NCBI RefSeq assembly: GCF_023074075.1
Contig: NZ_JADPKT010000007.1
Location: 538,711-602,710, forward strand
Source of the DNA: Bradyrhizobium sp. 138
GTDB lineage: Bacteria; Pseudomonadota; Alphaproteobacteria; Rhizobiales; Xanthobacteraceae
DNA: 64,000 bases
Reading direction: 5' to 3'
A program made the translations under genes and the position numbers. The notes below the pieces were generated by a model, which made no database searches, had not been told where the DNA came from, and saw only the letters and a program-made list of their open reading frames with translations. This document shows, in pieces, positions 18,460-26,675 of the stretch (within the stretch, counting starts at the first letter, position 1; every line of letters starts with the position of its first letter).

Positions 18460-18539
18460 GAGTGTGTGGGGGCGGCGTCGTTCTTTCAATTCGCATCTCA
18501 TCAGCAGACACACCTTCGCGTCCTCGCGGCTCATTTTGC

Positions 18540-19145
18540 CCGAGTCTTGCTTCGTTGCCTTGCTCTCACTTGAAAGAGGGCGCAGGGAAGGCCGGGAGCC
18601 GGTTGGCTCCCGTGGACCGCCATGCCAAGAGCAGATTGCGTGTGCTTCGTGCATAGCGGAGAACAGGGCAACCGGAGACATCCCGGCCTTCCCTGCGCAG
18701 TGGCTTTACGGCTTATGTCGTGCTCTCCCCGGGGAGCGTTGCACTATTGCCCCCGTCGCCTTGCGGATGAATGATGCGTGGGCCCGGTTGGGCCACACTC
18801 ATCGCCGCAAGCCTTGACGCACAGACCCCGGGCGTCAGGACCACACGATTTTGCCGTACGCCGATCACACCGGTCGTGTGCGCGACACTCTCGCTCACGG
18901 CTCTCCGCCCTGCGAAGCTCTTCGCGCCGATGTAACCTGCGTCCACCGCCGCCCGGTCCGCGTTCGTGACGATCGCGATACGCCCCTCTTCCTTGGGCCG
19001 GGTTGCCGCGACATATACGCACTTTCCGAATTTCGGTAAAGTGGAATATTTTTCGCGGCGCGGATTGACCGCGATCTTGGGTGTTTTGCCCGGACGGGCA
19101 ACGCAAGGTGTTGTGGCCCGGATGAGCGAAGCGACGGGCCCGGCC
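18540..19145. repeat. Long structured non-coding repeat block
   Basis: A 600-base stretch with no convincing gene but many inverted repeats. GCGCAGGGAAGGCCGGG (18580..18596) and its exact inverse complement (18682..18698) form a 17-bp stem closing an 85-base loop that itself holds GAGCC-GGTT-GGCTC. Downstream come CTCCCCGGGGAG (near 18724), CACAC-CGGTC-GTGTG (near 18868) and TTTTGCCCG-GA-CGGGCAA (near 19085). The last part, GTGGCCCGGATGAGCG, resembles the GTAGCCCG repeats at 30344 and 32153. I recall closely similar text in other Bradyrhizobium intergenic regions but cannot verify copy number. It may be a mobile or transcribed structured element. Confidence 0.55.
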
Positions 19146-19146
19146 G

Positions 19147-19479
19147 CTAGTCCTCGCTGGACGCGGCGGAGCGGTTGCGCAAATAAGCCTGCGACAACAG
19201 GAAGAACAAGGCGCGCTCGCCCTGATATTTGGCCGACGGCCGGGTGCGCTCGAAGCCATCGGCAAAGATCTTGCCGGACTGGTCGCACACCTGCCATCGC
19301 CAGCCAAACCGCTTGCGCCTGGTGAGGATCACTTCGAACATGCCGACGCGCTTGGTCCCCTGCCCCTTGCCGGTCTCGCAGACGCACAAGCCTGCTCCGG
19401 CCTCCTCCGTTGGATGGATGCCCGACATATAACCCAGCAGGACGGAAAGAGAATAAATTTGATGATCGGAAATAGGCAT
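19147..19479 (-). CDS. Conserved hypothetical protein, 110 residues
   Basis: Starts MPISDHQIYSLSVLLGYMSG. The C-terminal half reads FEVILTRRKRFGWRWQVCDQ, then GKIFADGFERTRPSAKYQGE, giving the impression of a small beta-rich domain with a strand-turn-strand pattern. I recall similar short proteins from Bradyrhizobium annotated as hypothetical. No signal peptide or membrane helix and no obvious partner. It directly follows the structured repeat block, which supplies its 3' flank. Coding potential is supported by the balanced amino acid use compared with the repeat-derived frames nearby. Confidence 0.55.
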   Translation of the reverse strand: MPISDHQIYSLSVLLGYMSGIHPTEEAGAGLCVCETGKGQGTKRVGMFEVILTRRKRFGWRWQVCDQSGKIFADGFERTRPSAKYQGERALFFLLSQAYLRNRSAASSED

Positions 19480-19735
19480 CTTGCACCACTTGTGGCCAAG
19501 GCCCGATGGTCTGGAATAAGCCCTCGCCAGCGGTGTTCTCCCGCCCCAAGAGACCGCTTGGTAGCGCTGACATGGCCTTCAATGCTGAGCACGAAGGAGG
19601 CGGAGCACGGCTGGCTCACCTGAAGTAATGTCGGAGGCAGCGGTATTCGGGGATGCTCGCTCGTGCGCCGGATGAGAACTATTATGCGAAGCGCAAAGTC
19701 TGGCGTCTCGCCACAACCGGTACCGACGCCCGTGT
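19480..19735. other. Intergenic stretch without recognised genes
   Basis: Together with the repeat at 19736..19837 this makes a 358-base gap. I see no coding sequence, terminator or strong promoter. Any promoter for the leftward gene at 19147..19479 should lie at its left end. Confidence 0.4.
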
Positions 19736-19837
19736 CCTAAAGCGCGATGCGATCAGGATGAAACGTCATCGCGCTTTAGGTTGTTGTTTGAGCATGATCT
19801 TTTCGGAAAACCGCGGCGCACTTTTCCGGATCATGCT
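19736..19837. repeat. Double-hairpin intergenic repeat
   Basis: Two adjoining hairpins. The first has a perfect 14-bp stem (CCTAAAGCGCGATG at 19736..19749, inverse at 19767..19780). The second pairs AGCATGATC (19791..19799) with GATCATGCT (19829..19837) and CGGAAAA (19804..19810) with TTTTCCG (19822..19828). I recall this pair as a very common Bradyrhizobium and Rhodopseudomonas intergenic element. It abuts the stop codon of the next gene at 19838. Confidence 0.75.
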
Positions 19838-20911
19838 TTAGCGCGCGACGACCTCGACCTCGCCGTCGACGCCGTTGACGACGTTGAAGCCGCGCTCGTA
19901 GACCTTGCCCTCGTTCTTGGCGATGGCGCGGTATTCGCCTTCGGAGAGCACCACGCGCGGGAAGGCGCCGATCGATTCCTTGATGACGTCGCCGCCCGGG
20001 GTCAGCACCGACCAGGCGGTGTTGGCAAGCGCCTCGCCGCCCCTGTCGCTGACGAGCTTGAGCGTGATTACGGCGGCGCGGTGGGTGATGGTGACGTCGG
20101 TGAGCTTGCCGACCTGGACGCGGATGTCGGAGCGCACCACCGAATTGGCATCGCCATAGTTGGAGATGATGTAGTAGGTGCCCTCCGGCAGCAGCACGAC
20201 GTCGCCGGCGGCGACGTTCGGTACCAGCGAGGCGCGCTCGCCGGATTCGAACTGGCTGCCCTTGTAGATCGCGAACGAGATCTGGTTCTGCGGAATGCGG
20301 CTGGTGCCGACCCGGCCCTCGATGCGCAGTCCGCCGGCCGGCAGCACGAAGGATTCGCGGTCGGTCTCGGCCTTCAGGCTGACCGTGCGCACCGCGCTGA
20401 CGAGGCCGAAGGCGACGTGCACGACGTAATTGCCGGGCGACAGCACGATGTTGGGCGTGGCGTTGCGGTCCTCGCGGATCAGCTTGAAGGTGCCGTTCTC
20501 ATCGGGACGGTCGGCAAACACGCGCCAGACCAGGCCGCTGGTGATGGGGGCCGAGTCCTTGCCGTATTTCGCGGTCAGCGACAGTACGCCCTGTCCGGGC
20601 GCGGCCGCGTTGAGCGGGGCGGCCGGCGGCACGGTCGTGACGGCAGGCGGTGGCATGCTTGGGGTCGTCGGCTGCATCAGGGTCGGCGGCAGGCTCGGGG
20701 GAGCGGCGCCTGGCCCGGAGGGCGGCGCCAGATTGATGGCCCCGCCGGGGTCGGGCACCGAGGCCGGCGGCACCGGCGGCGGACGATCGGAGAAAAGCTG
20801 CGCCTGTGCAGCGTTTTGGCCTGGGGTCACGAGGCACGCGGCGAGGATCAGCGCCGGCAGCAGCCTGCCGCTGCGCCGCCATCCGATGATGCCGTCACCC
20901 CCGCGTGTCAT
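19838..20911 (-). CDS. Secreted beta-rich protein with proline-rich linker
   Basis: 357 residues. The N-terminus has a signal peptide (LLPALILAACLVTPGQNAAQ, cleavage near AQA); a lipobox-like AAC is present but lies too early to be convincing. Residues ~40-105 are strongly Pro/Ala-rich. The remainder contains several beta-sandwich-like repeats with the pattern SPGNYVVHVAFG, LPEGTYYIISNYGD and LSEGEYRAIAKNEG, three similar G-x-Y strands that suggest three tandem immunoglobulin-like or carboxypeptidase-regulatory-like domains. Function unknown; an extracytoplasmic binding or structural role is likely. AGGGAC precedes the ATG. Confidence 0.7.
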   Translation of the reverse strand: MTRGGDGIIGWRRSGRLLPALILAACLVTPGQNAAQAQLFSDRPPPVPPASVPDPGGAINLAPPSGPGAAPPSLPPTLMQPTTPSMPPPAVTTVPPAAPLNAAAPGQGVLSLTAKYGKDSAPITSGLVWRVFADRPDENGTFKLIREDRNATPNIVLSPGNYVVHVAFGLVSAVRTVSLKAETDRESFVLPAGGLRIEGRVGTSRIPQNQISFAIYKGSQFESGERASLVPNVAAGDVVLLPEGTYYIISNYGDANSVVRSDIRVQVGKLTDVTITHRAAVITLKLVSDRGGEALANTAWSVLTPGGDVIKESIGAFPRVVLSEGEYRAIAKNEGKVYERGFNVVNGVDGEVEVVAR

Positions 20912-21163
20912 GTCCCTGCTTTTTCACTGAAAACGCGGCAAATTCAAGCCTCGGAACCCCCGGGAAATACGGTTCTGGGACGGTTCTGTGGAACCCGGTT
21001 GACGCCTGCGTGATTAGTCCAGAGGCAGCCGCCCCTCGCCATACTCCTGCCCCGTGCGCTTTCCAAAGCGGCATAAACCATGCTTCGCCCTAGTTCTGGC
21101 GGAGCGGAGCTGCGATGATGCCTAGTCTGACGATTGAGGCTGCCCCGGCGTAGGAGAGTTTCG

Positions 21164-22198
21164 GTGCTGGACATATTGAAGGGACGGGGTGCGAACGGCG
21201 AGAAGGCTGGCGAGAAGGTCGGTCTGGGCAGCATCCGCCGGCCGGTCATTGGGCTCGCTCTCGGCGGGGGCGCGGCCCGCGGCTTCGCCCATATTGGCAT
21301 CATCCGAACCCTGCTCGCCAACGGCATCACGCCTGACGTCGTGGTCGGCACCTCGATTGGCGCAGTGGTCGGCGGCCTCTATGCGTCCGGCCGGCTCGAT
21401 ACGCTGGAAGAGTGGGGCCGCAGCCTGCAAGGCATGCGCAACATCCTCGGCTATCTCGACATCCGCCTCAACGGCTCTGGACTGATCGGCGGCGAGAAGC
21501 TGGCGACCCGGCTCGAAAACGCGTGCGGAGGGACCCTGATCGAGGATCTCCCGATCAAGTTCGCCGCCGTCGCAACCGAGGTCCGTACCGGCCACGAGAT
21601 CTGGCTGACGCGTGGCCGCGTAGTCGACGCGATGCGCGCCTCCTATGCGCTGCCAGGCATCTTCTCTCCGGTCCTGATCGGCGACCGATGGCTGGTCGAT
21701 GGTGCGCTGGTGAATCCGGTGCCGGTCTCGGCGGCACGGGCGCTCGGCGCCGAAATCGTCATAGCGGCAAATCTTTCCAGCGATATCTTCACCTATTCGA
21801 CGACGGTCTATTCGCACGGCGCGATACCCGAACCGGTCGTGCCCGTGGCGGAGGAGACCACGTCAAAACGGCGCTTTCCGCGATTCTTCTCGCCCGAGAA
21901 GACAGTAAAGCGCGAGTTTTACGGCAGCAGCAGCAGCCGGCCCGGCCTGTCGTCGGTGATGGTCGATGCCTTCAACATCATGCAGGATCGTATCACCCGC
22001 GCCCGCCTCGCCGGCGACCCGCCTGATCTACTGATCACGCCGCGGGTCGGCCATTTCGGCTGGTTCGACTTCCACCGTTCCGAGGACCTCATCGCCTTGG
22101 GCACCCGCGCCGCCGAGCGTGCGTTGGATTCGATTCAGGAAGCCATCCACGCGCTGGCACCGCCGCCCGAAGGCGCCGCGCCCAAGATCAGCGAGTGA
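21164..22198 (+). CDS. Patatin-like phospholipase (RssA type)
   Basis: 344 residues; acyl hydrolase with a Ser-Asp dyad. Motifs: oxyanion loop LALGGGAARGFAHIG (~31-45), nucleophile elbow VVGTSIGAVVGG with S64, and catalytic aspartate D179 in WLVDGALVNPVP. The domain ends near residue 250 and the rest is helical. I chose GTG 21164 (VLDILKGRG) because TAGGAGAG precedes it; a TTG 30 bases upstream is less likely. No signal peptide, so cytoplasmic or peripheral. It converges with the CBS gene, 6 bases away. Confidence 0.9.
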   Translation: MLDILKGRGANGEKAGEKVGLGSIRRPVIGLALGGGAARGFAHIGIIRTLLANGITPDVVVGTSIGAVVGGLYASGRLDTLEEWGRSLQGMRNILGYLDIRLNGSGLIGGEKLATRLENACGGTLIEDLPIKFAAVATEVRTGHEIWLTRGRVVDAMRASYALPGIFSPVLIGDRWLVDGALVNPVPVSAARALGAEIVIAANLSSDIFTYSTTVYSHGAIPEPVVPVAEETTSKRRFPRFFSPEKTVKREFYGSSSSRPGLSSVMVDAFNIMQDRITRARLAGDPPDLLITPRVGHFGWFDFHRSEDLIALGTRAAERALDSIQEAIHALAPPPEGAAPKISE

Positions 22199-22204
22199 AG
22201 CCGC

Positions 22205-22633
22205 TCAGGCCGTCTTGATATAGTCGCGCAGGGCTTCCTGCTCGGACTCGTATTCCTGGACCCGGCGCTTGACGATGTCGCCGATCGAGATGAGGCCGAC
22301 CACCTTGCCGTTGTCGATCACGGGCAGATGGCGGAACTTGCCTGATGTCATGATCTCCATGAGCTCGGCAACCGTGTCGGTCTCCTTACAGGTCACCACC
22401 TTGCGGGTCATGACCTGAGCGACCGGCTCCTCCAGCACGCCGGCGCCACGCTCGCCGAGCACGCGGACGATGTCGCGCTCCGACAGGATGCCTTCGAGCC
22501 GGCTCTGGTTCATCACCAGCACCGCGCCGATCTTCTTCTCGCCGAGCAGCTTGATCGCGGCAGCCAGCTTCGCGTCGGGCTCGACGCTCATGATCTGGTG
22601 GCCCTTGGTGTTGAGAATGGAACGTACCGTCAT
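22205..22633 (-). CDS. CBS-domain-pair protein
   Basis: 142 residues made of two CBS domains (about 8-62 and 72-128), the module that binds adenosyl nucleotides. Typical stretches are KKIGAVLVMN, LEGILSERDIVRVLG, FRHLPVIDNGKVVGLISIGD and IVKRRV. No enzymatic domain is attached, so it is a stand-alone regulator of the kind proposed to sense ATP/AMP. The ribosome site is strong (GGGAGG). Upstream, CCGCCC-GCCATT-GGGCGG near 22658 is a small hairpin of unknown meaning. Confidence 0.93.
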   Translation of the reverse strand: MTVRSILNTKGHQIMSVEPDAKLAAAIKLLGEKKIGAVLVMNQSRLEGILSERDIVRVLGERGAGVLEEPVAQVMTRKVVTCKETDTVAELMEIMTSGKFRHLPVIDNGKVVGLISIGDIVKRRVQEYESEQEALRDYIKTA

Positions 22634-22822
22634 TGTCGCCTCCCTGAATCGGATCCGCCCGCCATTGGGCGGTCAGGACTTGTTCTTCGAGTCTTCAACT
22701 AACAGTTTCAGCGCCGGTTCACGTTCGTGCGCTTTACGAAGCATCGCCGCTAGCAGCTTGCAGCTTCGGAACATTCTTCTCGGGAATGATGGATGAATTC
22801 GGGCCGCGCCGCAAGCGCCGCT

Positions 22823-23650
22823 TCAAATACGGTCTGAAACGTCCTGTGATGACGCATCCGCAGCATCGCTTCGCACGCGCGGCATGGGATCGAACAGGGT
22901 GAACAGCAACAGGCCGGCAAAGAAGCCGCCGATATGCGCCTGCCAGGCCACGGTCGTGGTTTCGGAATCGACGCCGATCGCACCGACGCCGAAGATGATG
23001 TTGACGCCGAACCACACCGCCAGGAAGCCGACCACCCGCCCGTCGCGCAGCGCGCGCGACAGCGGCAATGCCGGAACCCTTGCTGCGGTATCGGCGTCCG
23101 AACGGTTGAACGACAGGAAGCTGCCGCGGACGAAGGCGAAGCGGATTGCGGCCGCCATCGCGCCTGATACCGAGGCCGAGGCGCCGATCATCGGCGCCAC
23201 CGCGTGCTCATGGGTGATGAGATGGGCGAGCGCGCCGGCCGCCGCCGTCACCGCGAGAAACAGGAAGAACCTGACGGCGCCAAAGCGCCGCGCCAGCGCG
23301 CTGCCGAACGGCAGCAGCCACAGCACGTTGAAGCCGAGATGGGTCAGATTGGCGTGCAGCAGCGAATAGGTGACGAAGGTCCAGACCTTCGCACCCGCCC
23401 CGCCGGGAATCTCCAGATTGAGCAGCGAGGAATCGTAGCGCTTCGGGATGAAGCCGAAGACGTCGATGGTCCAGTTCTCGACCTCCGGCGGCAGCAGCAC
23501 CCGCAGATGGATCACCGCCACGAGGACGATATAGGCGGTCAGCGCCCCGGGCAGCGTCAGGACCGGCTCGCGCGGAGCCTCCTCGACGACCGCCGGCACC
23601 TCCTCTTGAGGATTTTGGCCTTGCGGCGGAGAATCTTGAGAGGAGTCCAA
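22823..23650 (-). CDS. Rhomboid-family intramembrane serine protease
   Basis: About 275 residues with 6-7 transmembrane segments. Rhomboid marks: the first loop after helix 1 (VWTFVTYSLLHANLTHLGFN, with H-x-x-L-x-H-L-x-x-N), the nucleophile in GASASVSGAMAAA, and the catalytic histidine in WQAHIGGFFAGLLL. The start is unsure: TTG 23650 (LDSSQDSPPQG) is my choice because sequence upstream looks repeat-derived and no ATG is in reach. The cytoplasmic N-terminus is Gln/Glu/Pro-rich. Substrates unknown. Confidence 0.85.
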   Translation of the reverse strand: MDSSQDSPPQGQNPQEEVPAVVEEAPREPVLTLPGALTAYIVLVAVIHLRVLLPPEVENWTIDVFGFIPKRYDSSLLNLEIPGGAGAKVWTFVTYSLLHANLTHLGFNVLWLLPFGSALARRFGAVRFFLFLAVTAAAGALAHLITHEHAVAPMIGASASVSGAMAAAIRFAFVRGSFLSFNRSDADTAARVPALPLSRALRDGRVVGFLAVWFGVNIIFGVGAIGVDSETTTVAWQAHIGGFFAGLLLFTLFDPMPRVRSDAADASSQDVSDRI

Positions 23651-23772
23651 GGCAGCTTCGCTTTCAGCGCGACCGGGGCAACGAGCTTGCTGATAGTCGC
23701 CTTTGCCAGCCTTGCGCAAGTGCACAAAAGGAAATCGTGCGGGATGTCGAGTTTGACCCGGACAGGGGCGCT

Positions 23773-23850
23773 GGGCCCCGGCTCTGCAGCGCATCACGAC
23801 TGGACGATGCTCCGCATCGCCAGGGAAGTGCTGCGCTGCGTCCGGGGCAC
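23773..23850. repeat. Intergenic palindromic repeat, CCGGGGC family (copy 2)
   Basis: GGGCCCCGGCTCTGCAGCGC at the left and GCTGCGCTGCGTCCGGGGCAC at the right flank a small hairpin (GATGCTCCGCATC). It shares its blocks with 424..556 and 60477..60630. It lies in the long gap upstream of the rhomboid gene and probably is not translated. Confidence 0.6.
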
Positions 23851-23875
23851 GAGGGCCGGTGGCTGAAACGGAAAA

Positions 23876-23900
23876 GGCAGGGCCCTGGGAAAGCCCTGCC
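23876..23900 (-). terminator. Leftward intrinsic terminator-like hairpin
   Basis: GGCAGGGC and its exact inverse GCCCTGCC form an 8-bp stem with a 9-base loop; on the leftward strand it is followed by TTTTCC. No leftward gene ends just before it, since the next gene on the right is the rightward PAS_5 gene. Either it blocks antisense transcription or it ends a short leftward RNA beginning somewhere in 23950..24090. Confidence 0.4.
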
Positions 23901-24077
23901 TGTCCGTGTCGGCCTTGCCGGTACCGGAGGAATGAAGGTGTATCCCCACCCCTCCCCGGCCCGTGGCCAAACTGTTTGACGCCCTGTGTACAGACCCCGC
24001 CGAGAACCTGGAGAAAAGCGGCGAGGCTTGCGACTGCGGCCACCATAGCAGCGGGGCGCGAGCTGCAAAGCGCATAG

Positions 24078-24093
24078 TTAACTTAACGTTAAC
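24078..24093 (+). promoter_or_regulatory. CtrA box upstream of the PAS_5 gene
   Basis: TTAA-CTTAACG-TTAAC matches the CtrA consensus exactly and sits in an AT-rich island, 152 bases before the ATG at 24245. The centre holds another TTAAC, so several registers overlap. It could also act leftwards. Binding is inferred from sequence. Confidence 0.55.
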
Positions 24094-24181
24094 GACGCAA
24101 AGCCGGCCTCAAGAGCTGCGAAAACGCCCTCTCGGCATGGACGCTGCAAATCCCCTCCTGCACAACAACACAAGGGATCGC

Positions 24182-24226
24182 GGGTGCACTGAAGCGGGAC
24201 AGGTTTGTCCCTTCGCGGTTGCACCC
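24182..24226 (+). promoter_or_regulatory. Long hairpin in the PAS_5 leader
   Basis: Outer stem GGGTGCA (24182..24188) with TGCACCC (24220..24226); inner stem GGGACA (24196..24201) with TGTCCC (24206..24211) and a GGTT loop; GAA and TTC extend the inner stem. It ends 18 bases before the ATG at 24245, next to the GGGGTAA that would serve as ribosome site, so it could affect translation. Confidence 0.4.
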
Positions 24227-24244
24227 CGGGGTAAGCGTTCAGAC

Positions 24245-24799
24245 ATGAAACATCCGTCGAGCCGCGCGTTCTTCGCGTATTGGGACAAGAAGCGCGGCGC
24301 TGCACGGGCCCCCGACAGGGCCGACATCGATCCGGCCGCGGTCCGCGGCCTGCTCGGCGACATCTTCGTGCTCTCCTGCGAGCCGAACCTCGGCTTCCCG
24401 TTCCGCGTCGCCGGCACGCGGGTCTGCGCCCTGGCAGGGTGTGACCTCAAGGATCAGAGCTTTGCGGCGCTGTTCGATGATGCGAGCCGCAGCGAGATCG
24501 AGGAGATCGCAACCGTCGTCGCCGACGAAGCGTTAGGTGCGATCGCCGGCGTCACCGCCGCGCGCGAGGACGGCAGCAAGGCCTATCTCGAACTGTTGCT
24601 GCTGCCGTTCAATGCGCGCCCGCACACGCCGGTGAGCGTGACCGGCGTGCTCGCGCCGTTCGACGACGAATGCGGCGCGCTGTCAACCTTCACCCTCACC
24701 TCCTGGCGCTATCTGCACCAGCCGGAGAAACTCCTGCCGCGCGCGATCCGGAAATTGCAGATCGCACGCGGGCTGATGGTGTATGAGGGGCTGAGATAA
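24245..24799 (+). CDS. PAS_5 (DUF1488-unrelated) single PAS-domain protein
   Basis: 184 residues, one PAS-like domain over most of the length, of the pfam PAS_5 kind: RAFFAYWDKKRGAARAPDRA, then DIDPAAVRGLLGDIFVLS, PFRVAGTRVCALAGCDLKDQ, SFAALF and a C-terminal SWRYLHQPEKLLPRAIRKLQ. Such proteins have no output domain and in alphaproteobacteria one relative (MopJ of Caulobacter, as I recall) tunes motility and cell-cycle signalling. Start ATG 24245 (MKHPSSRAFF); in-frame upstream sequence is repeat-like. A CtrA box and a leader hairpin precede it. Confidence 0.82.
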   Translation: MKHPSSRAFFAYWDKKRGAARAPDRADIDPAAVRGLLGDIFVLSCEPNLGFPFRVAGTRVCALAGCDLKDQSFAALFDDASRSEIEEIATVVADEALGAIAGVTAAREDGSKAYLELLLLPFNARPHTPVSVTGVLAPFDDECGALSTFTLTSWRYLHQPEKLLPRAIRKLQIARGLMVYEGLR

Positions 24800-24957
24800 T
24801 CTCCGTTGCCTGACGCGCATCGCGCAGCAGGAACCCGCCGCGCGACACATCAACGCGTGCGGATGGCCGTTTTTGCAGGATCTGCGTCATTCCTGATGTC
24901 GTTGACAAGCGTTAGCTTCCGCCTCGCGTGAAGCAACGAGGATCGGGTGACATCATC

Positions 24958-26091
24958 ATGATGTGGCGCATTTTGGCGTGGAGCGGCGTCGCCTGCGTGG
25001 CACTGCTGGCCGCGATCGGCGGAACCTGGTTGTTCCTGCTGCCTGGCGCGCCGGCTCGGGGAACCGCGCCCGCGATATCCAAGGACGAGACCGAGGCGAC
25101 GCTCGCGGCGCTGAAGCCGCCAAAGCGCAAACGTCCCCTGATCGCCATCGTCGGCATCAACGACATGAGCGAGACCACCGATTATCTGATGCCATACGGC
25201 ATCCTCGCCCGCGCCGATGTTGCCGACGTCCTCACGTTGGCGACGCAGCCTGGACCCGTCACACTTTATCCCGCGCTGAAAGTGCAGCCGCACGCGACCA
25301 TCGCCGCGTTCGATGCCGCGCATCCTGATGGCGCCGATTACGTCATCGTGCCCGCGATGAGCCGCGAAGACGATGCTGTGGCCTTGCAGTGGATCAGAAG
25401 CCAGGCCGGCAAGGGCGCGATCGTCATCGGCGTCTGCGTCGGCGCCAAGGTCGTTGCCAACACCGGGCTGCTCGACGGGAGGCAGGCCACCACGCACTGG
25501 TATTCCGTGCGCGATCTGCAGAAGCATTCGGTGATCCGCTATGTCGCGGACCGCAGGCTGGTGGTCGACCGCGGCGTTGCGACAACGACCGGCATCACCG
25601 CATCCATGCCGATGGCCCTGACCCTGGTCGAGGCCATCGCCGGCCGCGCCAAGGCGGAGGCGGTCGCCCGCGAGATCGGTCTTGCGCAGTGGGATGCGCG
25701 CCACCGCAGCGAGGCGTTCCAGTTCACGCGCCCCTTCGCGCTGACGGCGATCGCCAACACGCTCGCATTCTGGAGGCGCGAGCAACTCGGAATCGCGCTG
25801 ACGCCTGGCATCGACGAGGTCTCGCTTGCGCTCGTCGCCGATGCGTGGTCGCGCACCTTTCGCTCGCGGGCCCTCACCTTCGCGGCCACGGCAGAGGCGC
25901 AGACGAGCCGCAGCGGTCTTCGCATCTTGCCGGACAAGGTCGCGGCCGATTGGCCAGCGAAGCAGACCCCGACGGACGCCGCCAGCCTGCCGCCGGCACG
26001 GGCGTTGGACCAGACGTTGCACGCCATCGATGCGCGCTACGGACCGCGCACCGCCGACTTCGTCGCGATGCAGCTCGAATATCCGAGATAA
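24958..26091 (+). CDS. DJ-1/PfpI-like protein with N-terminal membrane anchor
   Basis: About 377 residues. An N-terminal hydrophobic helix (AWSGVACVALLAAIGGTWLF) anchors or exports it. The next ~190 residues form a class I glutamine-amidotransferase-like (DJ-1/PfpI, GlxA-type) domain: RPLIAIVGINDMSETTDYLM, YVIVPAM and the nucleophile-elbow cysteine in IVIGVCVGAKVVANTGLLDG. Unlike GlxA regulators it lacks an AraC helix-turn-helix; instead a helical C-terminal region of ~120 residues follows. Function unknown. Start taken as ATG 24958; GTG 24928 is the alternative. The GNAT gene follows after 4 bases. Confidence 0.72.
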   Translation: MMWRILAWSGVACVALLAAIGGTWLFLLPGAPARGTAPAISKDETEATLAALKPPKRKRPLIAIVGINDMSETTDYLMPYGILARADVADVLTLATQPGPVTLYPALKVQPHATIAAFDAAHPDGADYVIVPAMSREDDAVALQWIRSQAGKGAIVIGVCVGAKVVANTGLLDGRQATTHWYSVRDLQKHSVIRYVADRRLVVDRGVATTTGITASMPMALTLVEAIAGRAKAEAVAREIGLAQWDARHRSEAFQFTRPFALTAIANTLAFWRREQLGIALTPGIDEVSLALVADAWSRTFRSRALTFAATAEAQTSRSGLRILPDKVAADWPAKQTPTDAASLPPARALDQTLHAIDARYGPRTADFVAMQLEYPR

Positions 26092-26095
26092 AGGC

Positions 26096-26602
26096 ATGAG
26101 CAAGCCGCATTGGCGTCCCGCGCACGCATCCGACCTGCCCGCGATCGGCGCCATCGCGGCGCGGATACATCCTGACCTTCCTGAAAGACCCGAGGTGTTC
26201 GCCGAGAAGATGCGGCTCTATCCCGATGGATGCCGCGTGCTTGTAGCCGGCGATGAGATCGCCGGCTACGGGTTTTCGCATCCCTGGAGGCAGCACCGGA
26301 TTCCGCCGCTCGACGGTTTTCTCGCGCGATTGCCTGACGATGCGGACGGCCTCTATGTCCACGACGTCGCCGTCTTGCCGGATTTTCGCGGCGGCGTTGT
26401 GCGCGCTTACATCGCTGATATCGAGCAGCTGGCGCGTGCGTCAGGCATCGCGACGCTGGCACTGGTCTCGGTCTACGCGACGCGGCCGCTGTGGGAGCGC
26501 CTCGGCTTCCGGCCCGTCAAGGCGGACGCGGAGCTGCGCGCAAAGCTCGTATCCTATGGCGAAGGCGCGACGTACATGCTGCGGGACCTTGCCGCGGCGT
26601 AA
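26096..26602 (+). CDS. GNAT-family N-acetyltransferase
   Basis: 168 residues; transfers an acetyl group from acetyl-CoA to an unknown amine. GNAT layout: RPAHASDLPAIGAIAARIHP (first strand and helix), VLVAGDEIAGYGFSHPW, VHDVAVLPDFRGGVVRAYIA (the acetyl-CoA-binding loop, here R-G-G-V-V instead of the usual R-G-x-G-x-G/A) and ATRPLWERLGFRPV. Start ATG 26096 has AAAGG before it. It lies 4 bases after the DJ-1-like gene, so the two are cotranscribed. Confidence 0.85.
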   Translation: MSKPHWRPAHASDLPAIGAIAARIHPDLPERPEVFAEKMRLYPDGCRVLVAGDEIAGYGFSHPWRQHRIPPLDGFLARLPDDADGLYVHDVAVLPDFRGGVVRAYIADIEQLARASGIATLALVSVYATRPLWERLGFRPVKADAELRAKLVSYGEGATYMLRDLAAA

Positions 26603-26675
26603 CGTCCCTCCCTGGCCAGCCGGCTCACGCAGGCATGAAGCGGCGCCCTCGCCGTCAGCGCTGAACGGCAGAAGC

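Noticed and set aside
18286..18681. Leftward 131-codon frame with peptides such as LLRCARNDD
   Set aside because: This peptide is the translation of the CGTCATTGCGAG palindrome; such frames arise wherever the repeat occurs.
23963..24244. In-frame upstream extension of the PAS_5 protein
   Set aside because: It crosses the CtrA box and leader hairpin and has no family resemblance; ATG 24245 fits the domain start.
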